53,500 bases of DNA, taken from assembly GCA_009760855.2 (NCBI GenBank), contig WPIO01000002.1, positions 4,246,501-4,300,000 on the forward strand, given 5' to 3'. Of this stretch, positions 9,576-20,870 are shown one piece after another. The DNA is from Cristatella mucedo. Its lineage: Eukaryota > Bryozoa > Phylactolaemata > Cristatellidae. Within the stretch, counting starts at the first letter, position 1; each line of letters starts with the position of its first letter. The notes below the pieces were generated by a model. It was not told the DNA's origin. It saw only the letters and a list, made by a program, of their open reading frames with translations, and made no database searches. Position numbers and translations under genes: made by a program.

Positions 9576-11240
9576 ACTTACCTCGGTGTATGGATTAGCC
9601 TAAGCGTAATAGTGGAAAAGCACGCAGAGGAGCCCTCGTGGTCCACGTTTTGGTCAACCCCCCCCCACCCGTTTTCATGGGGTCACGACAAAGCGTGGTG
9701 GTGGTTCTTTTTTCCGGAAATGCAGAATCTTCAATGGTTTAGTCGCAGTACATTATCGCACCAAATATGGTCGCATTATATCTGCATGAAGTGCCGGCGT
9801 ATAAGCCACTCAACTCGGACGACCGAAGCCGTCTGAACCACTGTAAAGACTGGAGCAGCTTATCAACTTCACAGTTTAAAACCTCACGACTACAGAAAAC
9901 GCTCGCAACTTTCATTTCTTAGTTCTAATAGCGTAAAGTACCGGGAATAAACTACGCTGGTAGGAGCGTAATCGTAGGCCGATAGCGACCAGTCCACGTT
10001 GAGCAGCTGTCTCCTACAGTCCAAACCTAGATGCTACCAATTGGGACACGTCAAGAATCAGATGTGTTTAGCGCGCTTGTAGCTTGACCCCAGCAAGTTT
10101 TCTGCTCTTTCTTTCCCTACCCACCCCACTGCTTCTAATGAGGAAGCCCATGCAGATCGGGAGTGATTTTAAATGTTTTCTAAGCCTTGACCTCGATGGA
10201 GCGTCTGATATGGAGTCTGACAGCACAGTGACATCAAGCTAGTACAAACAGGAGCACTACGGCAGAATATTAAAGATCATTGTGCGTGTTCAACTTAGCG
10301 CGTGCACCTCAACTTCACTGTGAAGCCACAGGCTAATGAAAAGTCTATAGCCTTAAACTTGCATTAGCCAGCATCGGACACGATTGGCCAGCATCGGCCG
10401 ATTGATTCACTTTGCTTGCTGCCTAGACATGAGCGGCGTTCTTCTTAGTGTGACTTCCAAAGTTTGGCTACGTTTGTCTTAGTAAAATATACGAGCAAGC
10501 CCCTCTTTTCGCAGACGCCATGTGCAATTCAAGCAAGAACCAGTTGTCTACAAAGCACCATCGCTTTCCTTAGCCACATGACAACTGTTCCGACAGAGCC
10601 ATAATTCAGCCAGTCTTGCTTTGCAATTCGGCCGAAATTTCTACTCCCTACAGGACTTGCCTCTGCGTTAGCTAGCGTGGTGTCGTTTATCTTGAATTGC
10701 GGAGCAGGAGAGCTGCAGAGCTGGGAAACCGAGCGCTGCCGGACGCAGCATGCATAACTCAGACGTCGCTTGGGAACGTTTTATTCGCTGGAAACACATA
10801 CTCAAGCCCCAATTGATGATAGATAAACGTGTCCATAAGAAGACACGAAATCTCAGCACAGGTCCTCATATATAACATCAAAACCAAAGCTAAGCAGCGT
10901 GTCTCTTGGTACTGCAGCATGTGCAAAAAGCAGCATGAGCGAGAATCGGACTCATTGACTCGCTTTCATGGCCGCTCAATGTGCGTATCCAGAAAACTAA
11001 CCACTACTTTAATTTCCGATGTGATGAGAATCAGAGACGATACAACGATGTCTGGCGATGCAGCGAACATTTTAAGCTTGTCGATTTACGGTCAGTACCA
11101 CAGAACTCTCAGCTTGGCTTTTTTGAAGCGCTTCCGCATTTTGGGCACTTGAAGTAAGAAAAAGGAGCAAAAGTGTGCTGATTCAACGGCCTCGTTTACA
11201 GAGTATAGCAGCTGGAGAGCCTCAGATGCAATCAACCCGC
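9576..11240. other. Unannotated spacer
   Basis: No repeat family or gene was recognised. An ORF at 10829-11152 (+, 107 codons) has a Cys/His spacing, CSMCKKQHERE followed by FHGRSMC, that could imitate a zinc-binding motif. There is no supporting context and I treat it as chance. Confidence 0.4.
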
Positions 11241-11335
11241 TTATAGCAGACTTCTATGGATTTTCTGCTGGAAGATTCGAACCCACGACCGGGTTCGTGG
11301 AGTGGGAGTACCTTAACCCAGGGCTAAGAACTAGC
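11240..11335 (-). mobile_element. SINE-2-like fragment, tRNA-like head
   Basis: On the minus strand CCTGGGTTAAGGTACTCC resembles the A-box region and GGTCGTGGGTTCGAATC is a near-perfect B box. The following body, CCAGCAGAAAATCC to TCTGCTATAAGCGGGTTGAT, only loosely follows SINE-2. It is probably a decayed copy. Confidence 0.55.
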
Positions 11336-11716
11336 TTCCTTTTCTCTTACCTCAAACTCATGAAAATTTCGGTCTCAAGAAAACGAGCTAGTTCTTCTGC
11401 GAGTTTGCAGTCCCGATTCGGGAGCCGCAGTGCAGGGATTGAAGAGAGATCGAACGCGAAACAAACCTCTTCATCACGGAGATGTTTCGATCTGCGCAGC
11501 CAGTGGATGTGTGCAGATTTGAATGATGAATATGTGGTCTGCAATAAGCGCGTTGGCTGATGGCCTCACGGATGGCTATGCCCCTATGCCATCGTCAGCT
11601 TTGGAGCGCAAGCGAAGGAGCTGGAGATCAGACAGCCGAGATTCTTGGCCAGTGATCTTCGTTAGCCAGGGTGAGTACAGAGTGACAAGCTTCGTCAGTC
11701 ATGCCAGAAAAAATTT

Positions 11717-12695
11717 CTCGGATAATAATATTAATAATAATGCACTTGATAAAGCGCCCTCAGAGAACTCAATACCTTTCTATGGGCTTTCAATTTTCTG
11801 CAAAAGGAAACGCGATTGAATGGTCAGTAGTATCATGGTCAATAAACAACATGAATAACATGGTTAGGGGTGACGTATATGGGTCAGCATGCAAGTGTGG
11901 TTAGTGGCAGCATGCACAGTGTCAGCACGCATAAGCACATGAAGGACGAATTACAGGGAACCACTAAATGCTGTCCTAAATATGTTTTTTAAGTTTTTTT
12001 TAAAAGTGGTCGTCAGGGGATGTCGTGACGCAACTCGGGAGTGAATTCCAGGCTTTAGGAGCATAGAAATACATTCACGGTCTCTAAAGGATTTGAGATT
12101 TGTACGAGGTATTGGTAAGCTGTTGGATTCCAAAAAGTGGGTGGTACGATGCTTGGCCTGGTGGGGGATTAGATCTGAGAGACAGGCTGGAGATAAAGAA
12201 TGAAGTGACCTAAAAGTGAGCGACAAAGCCTCTAAGTCGAGCCGTTGCCTGACTGGTAGTCAGTGCAGGTTGGCGAGAAGTGGTGCGATGTGGCAACTTC
12301 GACGCTCACGACAGACAAGCCTAGCTGCAGAGTTTTATACCAGCTGTAAGCGCCTGATTGCACATGCCGGCAGGCCAGCAAGGAGTGAGTTACAGAAGTC
12401 ATGACAACATGTCACAAATGCATGGACCAACTTAGACGTAGTATCCTTACCTAAACAGCCCAAATTTTAGCAATGTCATGAATCTGAAAGTAGGCAGACT
12501 TTATTTTAAAGCTGATGCGGTCGTCTTATGCGAGGTCACTTTGGAATATATAACATCTAGATTTCGAGCTGACTCAACATGAGATATGATGGCAGAGCCA
12601 ATTTTGAGCGTTAGACTTTCCAATTTCCGAATCACACTGGGTTTGAGCATAACTAGTAATTTAGTTTATCATCGTTTAGGATTAAAATAGATTCA
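11717..12695 (-). mobile_element. LINE-A copy, 5'-truncated
   Basis: On the minus strand this holds RT C-terminal sequence: LTFRSLHSLSPACLSDLIPH, then QAKHRTTHFLESNSLPIPRT and FKKNLKNIFRTAFSGSL. The LINE-A 3' UTR follows, then the hairpin (AAAGCCCATAGAAAGGTATT to GAGGGCGCTTTATCAAGTGC) and an ATTATTATTAATATTATT tail at about 11717-11745. It runs 5'-ward to about 12695, where it stops abruptly. It is nearly collinear with 17740-18730 but has several frameshifts. Confidence 0.9.
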
Positions 12696-12696
12696 A

Positions 12697-13119
12697 GTGC
12701 AGTCCATGAGGGCACTACGGGAGCGTGCGCACGAGCTAAACCGCTGCAGCAGCTCTCTATCAGTTGCCCGCTGGCATAGAGTCGTTGCAGGGCAATTCAT
12801 TCGCGGCATCCCACTGGAAATCGGAATGCACGAGGACGACGACGCGCGACGATATTGGGTTGTCCAAAAAGCATTTTTCTGTTCGTTGCGAACTCGTGGG
12901 GCTGAGGCACCGTTGAACATTGCCCACCTACAAGAGTGCACTGGGTGGCCAGATCATCTCAAGACGATTGCCGCAGCCGTTCAGAACCTGCCTAAGGACG
13001 TGCTGCCTGACCGAATAATCCCACTTATGGGAACTTCTGGATGTGCCTTGGTAAGAGGCTATGCCAATCCGACCAGCATGGAGAGGCTCAGGCGACAGGC
13101 ATTCAGGATGCTTCACTAA
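12697..13119 (+). CDS. Hypothetical 140-codon ORF
   Basis: A plus-strand open frame begins exactly where the LINE-A copy ends. It has a mixed, globular-looking composition (HEDDDARRYWVVQKAFFCSL, NLPKDVLPDRIIPLMG). I recognise no family, and a 62-codon frame is open antisense. The length is within what random DNA of this GC content yields. It could be a decayed transposon or gene fragment, but nothing else supports it. Confidence 0.12.
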   Translation: MQSMRALRERAHELNRCSSSLSVARWHRVVAGQFIRGIPLEIGMHEDDDARRYWVVQKAFFCSLRTRGAEAPLNIAHLQECTGWPDHLKTIAAAVQNLPKDVLPDRIIPLMGTSGCALVRGYANPTSMERLRRQAFRMLH

Positions 13120-14079
13120 TTAGCAATGAGAGGCTCTACTAATCACCGATGAGAGGCCAGTAGAGGCTCAGTAGAGGCAGCAAGCGATCTGGACTCAACA
13201 GAAGCCCAGGGCAAGTCATCGATCAAAGAAAAGGAAAAGGGCCAGCAGCAGCCAAAAGCTGTCGGTAACTGAACTCACACTCAGGGTTCACACTACTGCT
13301 GCAATCTGTTTTCCGGAGGTCTATTCGAGTAGAAAGATATTCAGGGTGGACGCGAAAGCCGGCGACTCACCAGAAGAGACAAGCCCGCGTACAGAATTAA
13401 GACGCCGGATAAGCAGTCTGACACTGAGGCCGAGCTATGTACTTGTCGAGCTCAATCAGAATCCGTCAGTCGGGCTCAAAACTATTGACCCAACCCTAAT
13501 CCGTTAACTGTTGCATGGACACCTGCAGCTAAGCAAAGACGGCTATTTGAATGATGATTGCACCATCGCAGTAGATGGATGGCAAGGAGGAAAGGCCCAG
13601 AGCCAGTTCAAAAGCAAGCTGTTTCTGCAGAAATCGTATATGAGCGAGTGATCAGTGATTAGCTCACTTGGCTGCAGTAGCTGGGCGTTAGGTTACAGTT
13701 AGAAAAGGCGATCAAGGAGACTTAAAATCCATCAGCCCGGTCTAGAAGCACAAGGCTTGAGCCAGAAGTTTAAGAGTAACCGGGTGAGTCATCGCTGGAG
13801 ACCCGGTGATCAGCAAGCAGATCTGGAACGGTGTGAAATCTTGTAAGCCTCTGCAGGTGTAAACAGTAAAAAGCCAGTACCTGCGAGCCGGGTCGATTAC
13901 TACAGTGGCTCAGAGATAAAGCAGCATCTGGATACCCAAGGTTGGATCGTTCTGGAGTCGCCAGTGCATTGGTCTGTCCGTCCGACGCACGATTTAGGAG
14001 GAAGGAAACCATGGGATAACGCAGACTTAGGTTACCTCGAACGATGAACCACGCCTATCGAAGCATTTTTCCCTTACCC
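13120..14079. other. Unannotated spacer
   Basis: The first 60 bases hold a few irregular copies of GAGAGGCTC/AGTAGAGGC (about 13115-13175). Otherwise no gene or repeat family is recognised. Confidence 0.4.
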
Positions 14080-14245
14080 GGTCTTAGCGGTGGGATGAGG
14101 TGCTCGAACGCCACGAACCAGGTTGCTGGCTCGCGTCTTTCAGCAGGCAATCCTTTATGGCCAGCAGGAAGCCGGAGCGGCCAAGGCTAAGGCTAAGGCT
14201 CTGCTGCCGCTGTAAGATTGTGGCAGCCGAATCGGCTCATGTTTA
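14080..14245 (+). mobile_element. SINE-2 copy, decayed
   Basis: The plus strand has GTCTTAGCGGTGGGATGAGG and TGCTCGAACGCCACGA as the tRNA-like head, then a body with CAGCAGGCAATCCTTTATGG. The end is CTCTGCTGCCGCTGTAAGAT followed by CAGCCGAATCGGCTCATG, matching the TTCTGCCGCTATTCAACAGA and GAGGCTGTTAAATCAGC end seen at 51.6 kb. A short (AAGGCT)n expansion sits at about 14181-14198. Confidence 0.55.
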
Positions 14246-17229
14246 TTTTATTTAATTCATCATCCTAGGCTGCCTGTCGTGCGCTTCGAGGCGCTAACGA
14301 CGACTCGGGCATGGTGGTTCTGCAGGCGCTGCATAAAAACAGTTCCCGCGTGGAGAAGAGCAGATGGGCGAGTGCACGCCGCATACCGAGGGCTGAGATC
14401 TCTCGACGTCGGCTGACGTCTACAGGGAGCAGGCCCGGCTAGGCTGACGTTTGCCCTAATAGAGCTCTTGGTCTCGGAGGCGGCAACCTAATAACTTGGA
14501 CATAGCACCCGATCTGACGACAGGTCCGCCCGGCGGGCTATCGTAATATCTCCAAGCTAAACGAGCTTAAATACTCGTGAATCTCAGCAAGAGCACTGCT
14601 AACCGAGTTTCAGTTGGGTCTCTGAAGATCCTCGATTAATATATTTTGTCTTCCTACAGTCTTCCAGGTACCAACCATATCCACGGTTGGTGTAGTACCT
14701 AACTAAATTTAAGGGCCGAACATGTGTTTACTGCGTGGTCGCGTTCGTTTGAAAGTCGCAGTCATCTTCAAAATCACTGCTAAAAGGGTAAACATTTCTT
14801 TGATACATTAACGTAAGGCATATTTACTTAAAAATCGTTGGGATTGTGAAAAACAGAGATTTTTTTATGCAACGAAGGTTGAAGAATATTGCTTATTGGT
14901 ACTTATGAAAAAGTATGTAAAGAAGTAAATATTAGCAAATTGCAACTGCTGTCACTTTGAGCTCAAATTTCAGCGGATATTACGCTACTCGCATACAGAC
15001 AAAAATCTGGACGCATTAAGCAGAGCTGGCATTCCGATGAAATGTTCCTCACTTCAACTAGATGGCATGCAATTAGGCAGTAAGCGTTGGCTACACTTTA
15101 ACCGATAATGCAAGCTCTAAATTTAAATACTTTTTTACATCCTAGACATGCATTTCAAGATAGAGGTCTAAGACCTAGTTAGGCAGTGCATGCGAGAAAC
15201 TAGCGAGGTTATTAAGAGCCAAAATAAAGATCGCATAGAAGTTTTTTATCCTCTCAAGAGTACGAGAATTATCTTAGGAAACCACTCAAAAGAAGAACTA
15301 GTTAAATAGGTTATCCTTCCGCGTCAACTGCGAAACTTTTTCTTATACTCGCAGTCAATCCGAAGCAATAGAACATATGTGTGGTCGTTCAAATTGATAC
15401 TTTAATCTGCTCAATTTGATAGATTTACTGAATTGAGGGTCCGAAACAATTTATTTGCACAGGCCGCTGATAGGTAGTTCAAGGTGAGGTACATAATTAC
15501 GTTTTAACTTAACTTTGGAATTAGCTTCTCACTTAGAATTTATAATTCACCCACATCTAGTAGATGCGACAATAATGAAGTATGATCTGGTATTGTCACC
15601 CTGAGACAAAGCGTTCTTATCAGGGCTTAGGCATTGAACGAGCGGAAGACGGTCGGCTTGTAAGTAAATACACGTTGCTTAATACCGACATCTGGTTCAC
15701 ATGGCGCCGGAAAAAGCTCAAGACGCTACTAGCAATGCAGAGCAATCTGTGATGCTACGAATTTTGGCAAACTGCGCACGCAAATCCGCGTGCGGCAAAT
15801 TTCTTATGCATTCTACCAAGCAAGTGTAACTTAACAAGCCAATACTCATTTGAAAATGCGGATGAAAGGCAGCGGGAGCTATCAAGGTTGTCGTACACCC
15901 TAAGCGACATTGATTATCGCCAAAAAGGGATCTAGAACATTCGACTGTCTACACAGTAGAAATTCGGCGTGTAGTAAGTAGCCCGGTCAAGACCTCAACT
16001 GGAAATGGCACCGCTGCCGATTCGGCGGCCATTTTTAAGAATCTGTTATCTGAACTTTGACGAGAACGAGCGAAGTGGGCTATTAAGGCTTGGAGTTTTT
16101 GGAGAATTCTCAATCTCGCCAGCGACGGTGGTGGCTGGCGCTGGTGAAAGGACTGGAGTTGCTAGTTGGCGAGCACGTTCAGTGTGGCTTTGCCTAGCCC
16201 TCACCCAAGCGGACACTCACTGGCTTAAACTTGGCGTGTGGCAGCGTCATGCAGCCGCCCGTGAGAGGAGCCTGCTATGACGCTGCTAGTCTGTCGGCTG
16301 TTCCACACTCCGTTCACAAGCAACATGCAAAAGCGCGACGTCCATCGAGAAAGTCTTGCCATGGATAGACGTCTATGACAAGCTCCTATTCTGGCACGCT
16401 GTGCAGCGGATACGAAAATTAATGCGGCCTGTCACCACCGCCTAGAGGCTGTAGCTGAAAGCGACCCACATGTGACTCGGCTGGCAGGGAGCGTGTCGTG
16501 TCAATCGCCGGATTAGCTGCACCGGTATTGCAGCGACTAAATCTGCAAGCTAACGTGCCAAGGTCTTTGACACGCTCAGATTTTGTGTGCAGGAAGCGTT
16601 CATATCGGCGTCCGCCGTGCACGCTGGAGCTTTCCTCGAGCTTGCCATCGCTTACTTACTATCGCTTAATGTCCTTCTTAAAGATCCGCGGTCGTGCAGC
16701 AGAGGGAGTAGCAGCAGAAGCTCTGAAACCTGCTGCTCCGAAACCTGCGCACCAAGCGGAATTCGAAAGATGTAAGTCTTGTCTGCGTATCTCGGCTTCT
16801 GAACGACTAGGGCTTCTCTCCACGCGGGCTGTCTCTTCTCGACAGCTTACCTTAAGCACTGCAGCAGCTGGTGTCGGGGATTGCAAAAATCCCCGAAGAC
16901 TCGTTAACGGATGGCAAGCGAGGCTTGGACGACTAAGGCCAAACCAGCAGTCGATCATTAACACAAACAGGTAAAAATAGAGCACCTCGTATACTTCAGT
17001 TTGCAGAATTGAGTGGCAGCCTACCAGCGCCTGCAGGAGCGACGGCTGAGGTGGCGAAGGTAATACCATTAATAAAATTACAACTATACGGCCCCAGGGT
17101 GAAACTAAATGTCTTTATGGGCACCTAAATTTGCCGCAAAGGAAGCAGGTTGATTGGTGAGTTGTATCATGCACAATTTCAGTGGGCGCAAGAACGCGGA
17201 AGACAAATGGCGCTGGCGAAGCGAAGTTT
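14246..17229. other. Unannotated spacer
   Basis: No gene or repeat family was identified. Overlapping open frames on both strands at 16005-17069 lie in a GC-rich pocket and have no recognised motifs. Confidence 0.4.
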
Positions 17230-17739
17230 GTGAAGAACAGCGAGGGTTTTAGCTTCTGTTTCTATTCCAAGACGGGAAGCGGGGTGAAGTTTATCAGAGA
17301 CATAACAACACAGCCAGAGCCACACGAGTAGGAGTTGGAACGGGAAGTTTCAAGCAAGGCAACAAGTATTTCCGATAGGGAGGCGGGAGTAAGAGATTGG
17401 AGACACCTAAAGGTGAGTAAGAGAGACCTGGAATCTATGCAACGCTTGATGGGAAGCCGGTGAAAATACAGGAGAGTGAAATGACTTTACCGTTGCGAAG
17501 TTTACAAAAGTCAAGCCAGCAGCGAAATTTGGCACGGTCTGTAAGCGCCCTATCCCAATGGCGGGAAGACCGGCGAGTAATAAGTAAAAATGTTTGCTTA
17601 ATCTAGTGACTGAATTAAACAGCTAACTTTAGTGCCCTTTCTAATTAATCCCGAATTTTGCAACGGTACGCAGATGAAAGGCAGACATAACTGTGCGGAG
17701 CTGATGTGGTCATCTAGTGGAAGAAGTCATTAGTAGTAA
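17230..17739 (-). mobile_element. Older LINE, 3' portion, split by the young LINE-A
   Basis: On the minus strand this parallels LINE-A. GACCTGGAATCTATGCAACG lies beside CACCTAAAGGTGAG, then GTAAGCGCCCTATCCC, and GGAGCTGATGTGGTCATCTA at about 17698, which matches GGAGCTGATGTGGTCGTCTA inside the young element. Its 5' continuation is at 20351-20870, so one older element was divided by insertion. Similarity to LINE-A is clear but much lower than among young LINE-A copies. Confidence 0.75.
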
Positions 17740-17972
17740 TAATAATAATAATAATATTACACTTGATAAAGCGCCCTCAGAGAACTTAATCTCTTTCTAG
17801 GCGCTTTACATTTGCTGCAAAGTGATACGCAATAGAATAGTAAGTAAAATCATGCTTGAAAAACAAACAAAATGAATAACATGGTTAGGGGTTACATGCA
17901 CTGGGTCAGCATGCAAATGTGGTTAGTGGCAGCATGAACAGTGTCAGCACGCATAAGCACATCGAGGACGAA

Positions 17973-19959
17973 TCACAAGGACCCACTAAATGCTGTCCTA
18001 AATAGGTATGTTTTTAAGTTTCTTTTAAATGTGGTCAGGTCAGGGGATGTTCTGATGCAGGTCGGGAGGGAGTTCCAGGCTGTGGGAGCATACGAGCTAA
18101 ATGCACGGTCTCCAAAGGATTTAAGGTTTGTACGAGGTATTTCTAGACTGTTGGATTCCGAAAAGCGAGTGGTACGATGCTTTGCCTGATGGGGTAGTAT
18201 ATCTGAAAGATAGGCTGGAGCCATAGAATGAAGAGACCTAAAAGTGAGCGACAAAACCTTGAAGTCAATCCGTTGCTTGACTGGTAACCAGTGCAGGTCG
18301 GCGAGAAGTGGAGTAATGTGGCAACTGCGACGCTCACGACAGACAAACCTAGCTGCAGAGTTTTGCACCAGCTGCAATCGCCTGATCGCACATGCTGGTA
18401 GGCCAGTAAGCAGTGAGTTGCAGAAGTCGAGACGAGATGTCACGAATGCATGGACCAACTTGGACGTGGTATCCTTATCTAAACAAGCCCTAATTTTAGC
18501 AATGTTATGAAGCTGAAAATAGGCAGATTTGACTCTGGAGCTGATGTGGTCGTCTAACGAGAGGTCGCTATGGAATATGACACCTAGATTTCGAGCTGAT
18601 GCAACTGGAGATATGCTGGCAGAGCCAATTTTGAAAGTCAGCCTTTCCAATTTCTGAATAACACTAGGTTTGCCCATAACGAGTAAGTTAGTTTTATCAT
18701 CGTTTAGTTTTAGAAAATTTGCTGCCATCCATGATCGGATGTCATCAATGCATGCAGCAAGTGAGTTGAGAGAATTTGAGGTGCTCGAAGGCTGGGAGGG
18801 ATCAAAGCAAAGGTACAACTGAGTGTCATCCGCATAGAAGTGAAAGCCTAGATTGTGCTTGGCAATCACATCAGCGAGAGGGAGAGTATAAACGGTGAAA
18901 AGGACCGGACCTAGCACAGAGCCCTGAGGTACTCCATATTTTAGAGGTTCTTCAGATGATCTTTGTCCATTCACGTCAACACTCTGGAGTCTCCCACTGA
19001 GATAGGACCTGAACCACTGCAGAGCAGTGCCAGTGATGCCCAGGCGAGATGAGAGGCGCTCTAGAAGTACTTTGTGATCGATGGTTTCAAAAGCTGCCGA
19101 AAGATCGAGCAAAACAAGAAGAGACACTCTACCCATGTCTGCATTCCTAAGTAGGTCGTTGTATACCCGAAGCAATGCTGACTCTGTGGAGTGATTAGCT
19201 CTAAAGCCAGACAGGAACTTACTAGCAAGGTGTGAGGTTTCGATATACGAGTTCAGCTGGTCTGCCACGACCCGTTCCAGTGTCTTTGATAGGAATGGTA
19301 GAAGGGAGACTGGGCGGTAGTTGCTTAAGTTCTCTTGGTCTAGTGTAGCTTTCTTGAGAAGTGGCCTGACTACAGCTTTTTTGAAAGGTGCTGGGACCTG
19401 ACCTGAGGCTAATGACATATTAATGATGTTGGTTATGCATGGCAGCAGCAGATCAATGCAACGTAGGAGCAGGACAGTGGGAATAGGGTCCAGTGGACTT
19501 GTTGTCTTCTTTGATTGAGATACGAGCTTTAGGACTACATCACTGGTGACCTGTTTAAATGCAGACATTGAGGCGCAGCCAGGAACCGAGGAACAGCATT
19601 CTAGTGGGAAGGTTGTCATCGCAGGGATGGATTCCCTGATTTTGTCTATCTTCTGCACAAAGAATCGAGAGAAGCGATCGGCTAGATCATCACAAGGATC
19701 ATCTGGTAAGGAGCTAACCTGGGAACGGTTGAGGAGATGGTTTATTGTCGACATCAGCATTTTTGGATTGTGCATCTGTGATTCAACAATGTTTCTATAG
19801 AAGCTAGACTTAGCCTTTGCTAGGATCGATTGGTACGACCTACAGTAGTCTTCATATGCCTGTCGATGGACAGTTAGTCCGGATCTTTTGTATGCCTTTT
19901 CAAGCTTTCGTTTAGTAGACTTGGCTAGTTTAATGTCTGTGGTAAACCATAGGCCGTCT
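17973..19959 (-). CDS. LINE-A reverse transcriptase and C-terminal domain
   Basis: The open frame extends upstream from the Met at 19775 without a stop to the poly-C run near 19960 (PPDGLWFTTDIKLAKSTKRK), so the Met at 19775 is internal. In the 600 residues after it, the order is VRPLLKKATLDQ (136), NYRPVSLLPFLSKTLE (152), FRANHSTESALL (191), motif A LLDLSAAFETIDH (222), motif B YGVPQGSVLGP (280) and motif C FHFYADDTQLYL (311) with the catalytic Asp pair. NFLKLNDDKTNLLVMG follows, then HITPLLADLHWLPVKQRIDF, characteristic of CR1/L2-like proteins, and a C-terminal AWNSLPTCIR block. Family role: target-primed reverse transcription of its own RNA and, probably, of SINE RNA. The catalytic Asp residues look intact. 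Upstream endonuclease sequence is in another frame. Confidence 0.93.
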
Positions 19960-20350
19960 GGGGGGGGCGCACAGTGCGCATTGTCAAAGGTGCAAACTCG
20001 TCGAGCGTGTCAGCTAGTGTCGTGTTGTAGCAATCTACCAGTGATGACAGATCGGAGGGAGGACTGAGCAGCAAAGGTGAAGCAGATATGCTCGCACGGA
20101 CAGCATCGATGTCAAGGGTCTTGAGGTTTCGCGATTCACAGGTTATTTTAGAGGAGAATGTGGGCACACACTGTAGATTGAATGAGATCTGCATGTGGTC
20201 AGATAAGCAGGATTTGGTGATAACTGGTGATGACAAAGTGCAGTTATATGAGAAAATTTGGTCGAGTGTGTGACCCTTGATGTGGGTAGGGCCATGCACA
20301 TGAGCCACAAGAGATAATGAGTCTGTCAATGTACGAAATTCGGTGCTGAA
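19960..20350 (-). pseudogene. LINE-A endonuclease C-terminal part (5'-truncated)
   Basis: The minus-strand frame shows FSTEFRTLTDSLSLVAHVHG and PTHIKGHTLDQIFS, then a SCLSDHMQI block. These are the late motifs of the apurinic-like LINE endonuclease, with a D-H pair in LSDH. The early motifs (GDFN and TETW types) are missing because the copy is 5'-truncated. The frame leaves the RT frame at the eight-C run at 19960-19967. A seven- or nine-C version would join them, so either a real inactivating indel or a sequencing error is possible. Confidence 0.85.
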
Positions 20351-20870
20351 AGTAGTAAGACAACTGGATGGCGTACAGATGATACGGGCATTTTGACAGT
20401 TAAGCTTTCTAATTTTCGAGTAACAAAAGCTTCGCCCATAAGATTTATGTCAGTTTTATTATCATTTAAGGTCAGGAAGCTCGCTGCAATCTTAGTGATA
20501 ATATCCACAATGGCTGCTGCAAGGGAGCCGAGCAAGGTTGACTTCCTGGAAAGATTTGAAACACTGCTCACGTTCAGCAGTGCTTCCTCTACATAAAAAT
20601 GGAACAGTATGCTTTCTCATTCTTACTTATTGCAGGAGAAAGAGAGAGTGTATACGTTTTCAAGAGAAGAGACCAAAAACGAACCAATTGTGCACGTAAA
20701 TTCATAAGGCTCACTGATTGACCTTTGGCAATGGACTTCCAATCTCTGAACACTTCTGTTGAGATAATATCTAAGCCATCGTAACGTTGCGATGCCTAGG
20801 CGAGATGACGGGACTCAAGAAGGGAGATCATCAATGAGTTCTCACCTTATCAGATGGATATTCGACAAGC
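20351..20870 (-). mobile_element. Older LINE, RT portion, split by the young LINE-A
   Basis: On the minus strand ASFLTLNDNKTDINLMGE (about 20440-20495) corresponds to ANFLKLNDDKTNLLVMGK of the young LINE-A. Further on, GTATACGTTTTCAAGAGAAG (about 20651) matches the region just after motif B. GATGCCTAGGCGAGATGACG (about 20790) matches GATGCCCAGGCGAGATGAGA of the young copy. The edge at 20359, ACAACTGGATGG, continues the alignment broken at 17739. The frame is decayed. Confidence 0.85.

Larger units (their letters stand above)
17740..20350 (-). mobile_element. LINE-A, young, 5'-truncated, almost intact
   Basis: This CR1/L2/Rex1-type LINE of about 2.6 kb reads right to left. It starts within the endonuclease domain, continues through a complete RT and C-terminal domain, then has a 3' UTR of about 175 bases. 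The 3' hairpin follows (AAGCGCCTAGAAAGAGATTA then AGTTCTCTGAGGGCGCTT), and then an (ATT)n tail. The 8-mer AGTAGTAA occurs at both edges (17732-17739 and 20351-20358) as an apparent target-site duplication. It interrupts an older related LINE. Only one frame disruption is evident between the endonuclease and RT parts, in a run of eight C (plus-strand G, 19960-19967). Confidence 0.92.

Noticed and set aside
10829-11152. CSMC...FH zinc-finger-like ORF
   Set aside because: The spacing is not that of a known finger and nothing nearby supports it.
12697-13119. 140-codon open frame as a real protein-coding gene
   Set aside because: No recognised domain, an antisense frame is also open, and the length fits chance. 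It is kept only as a low-confidence entry.
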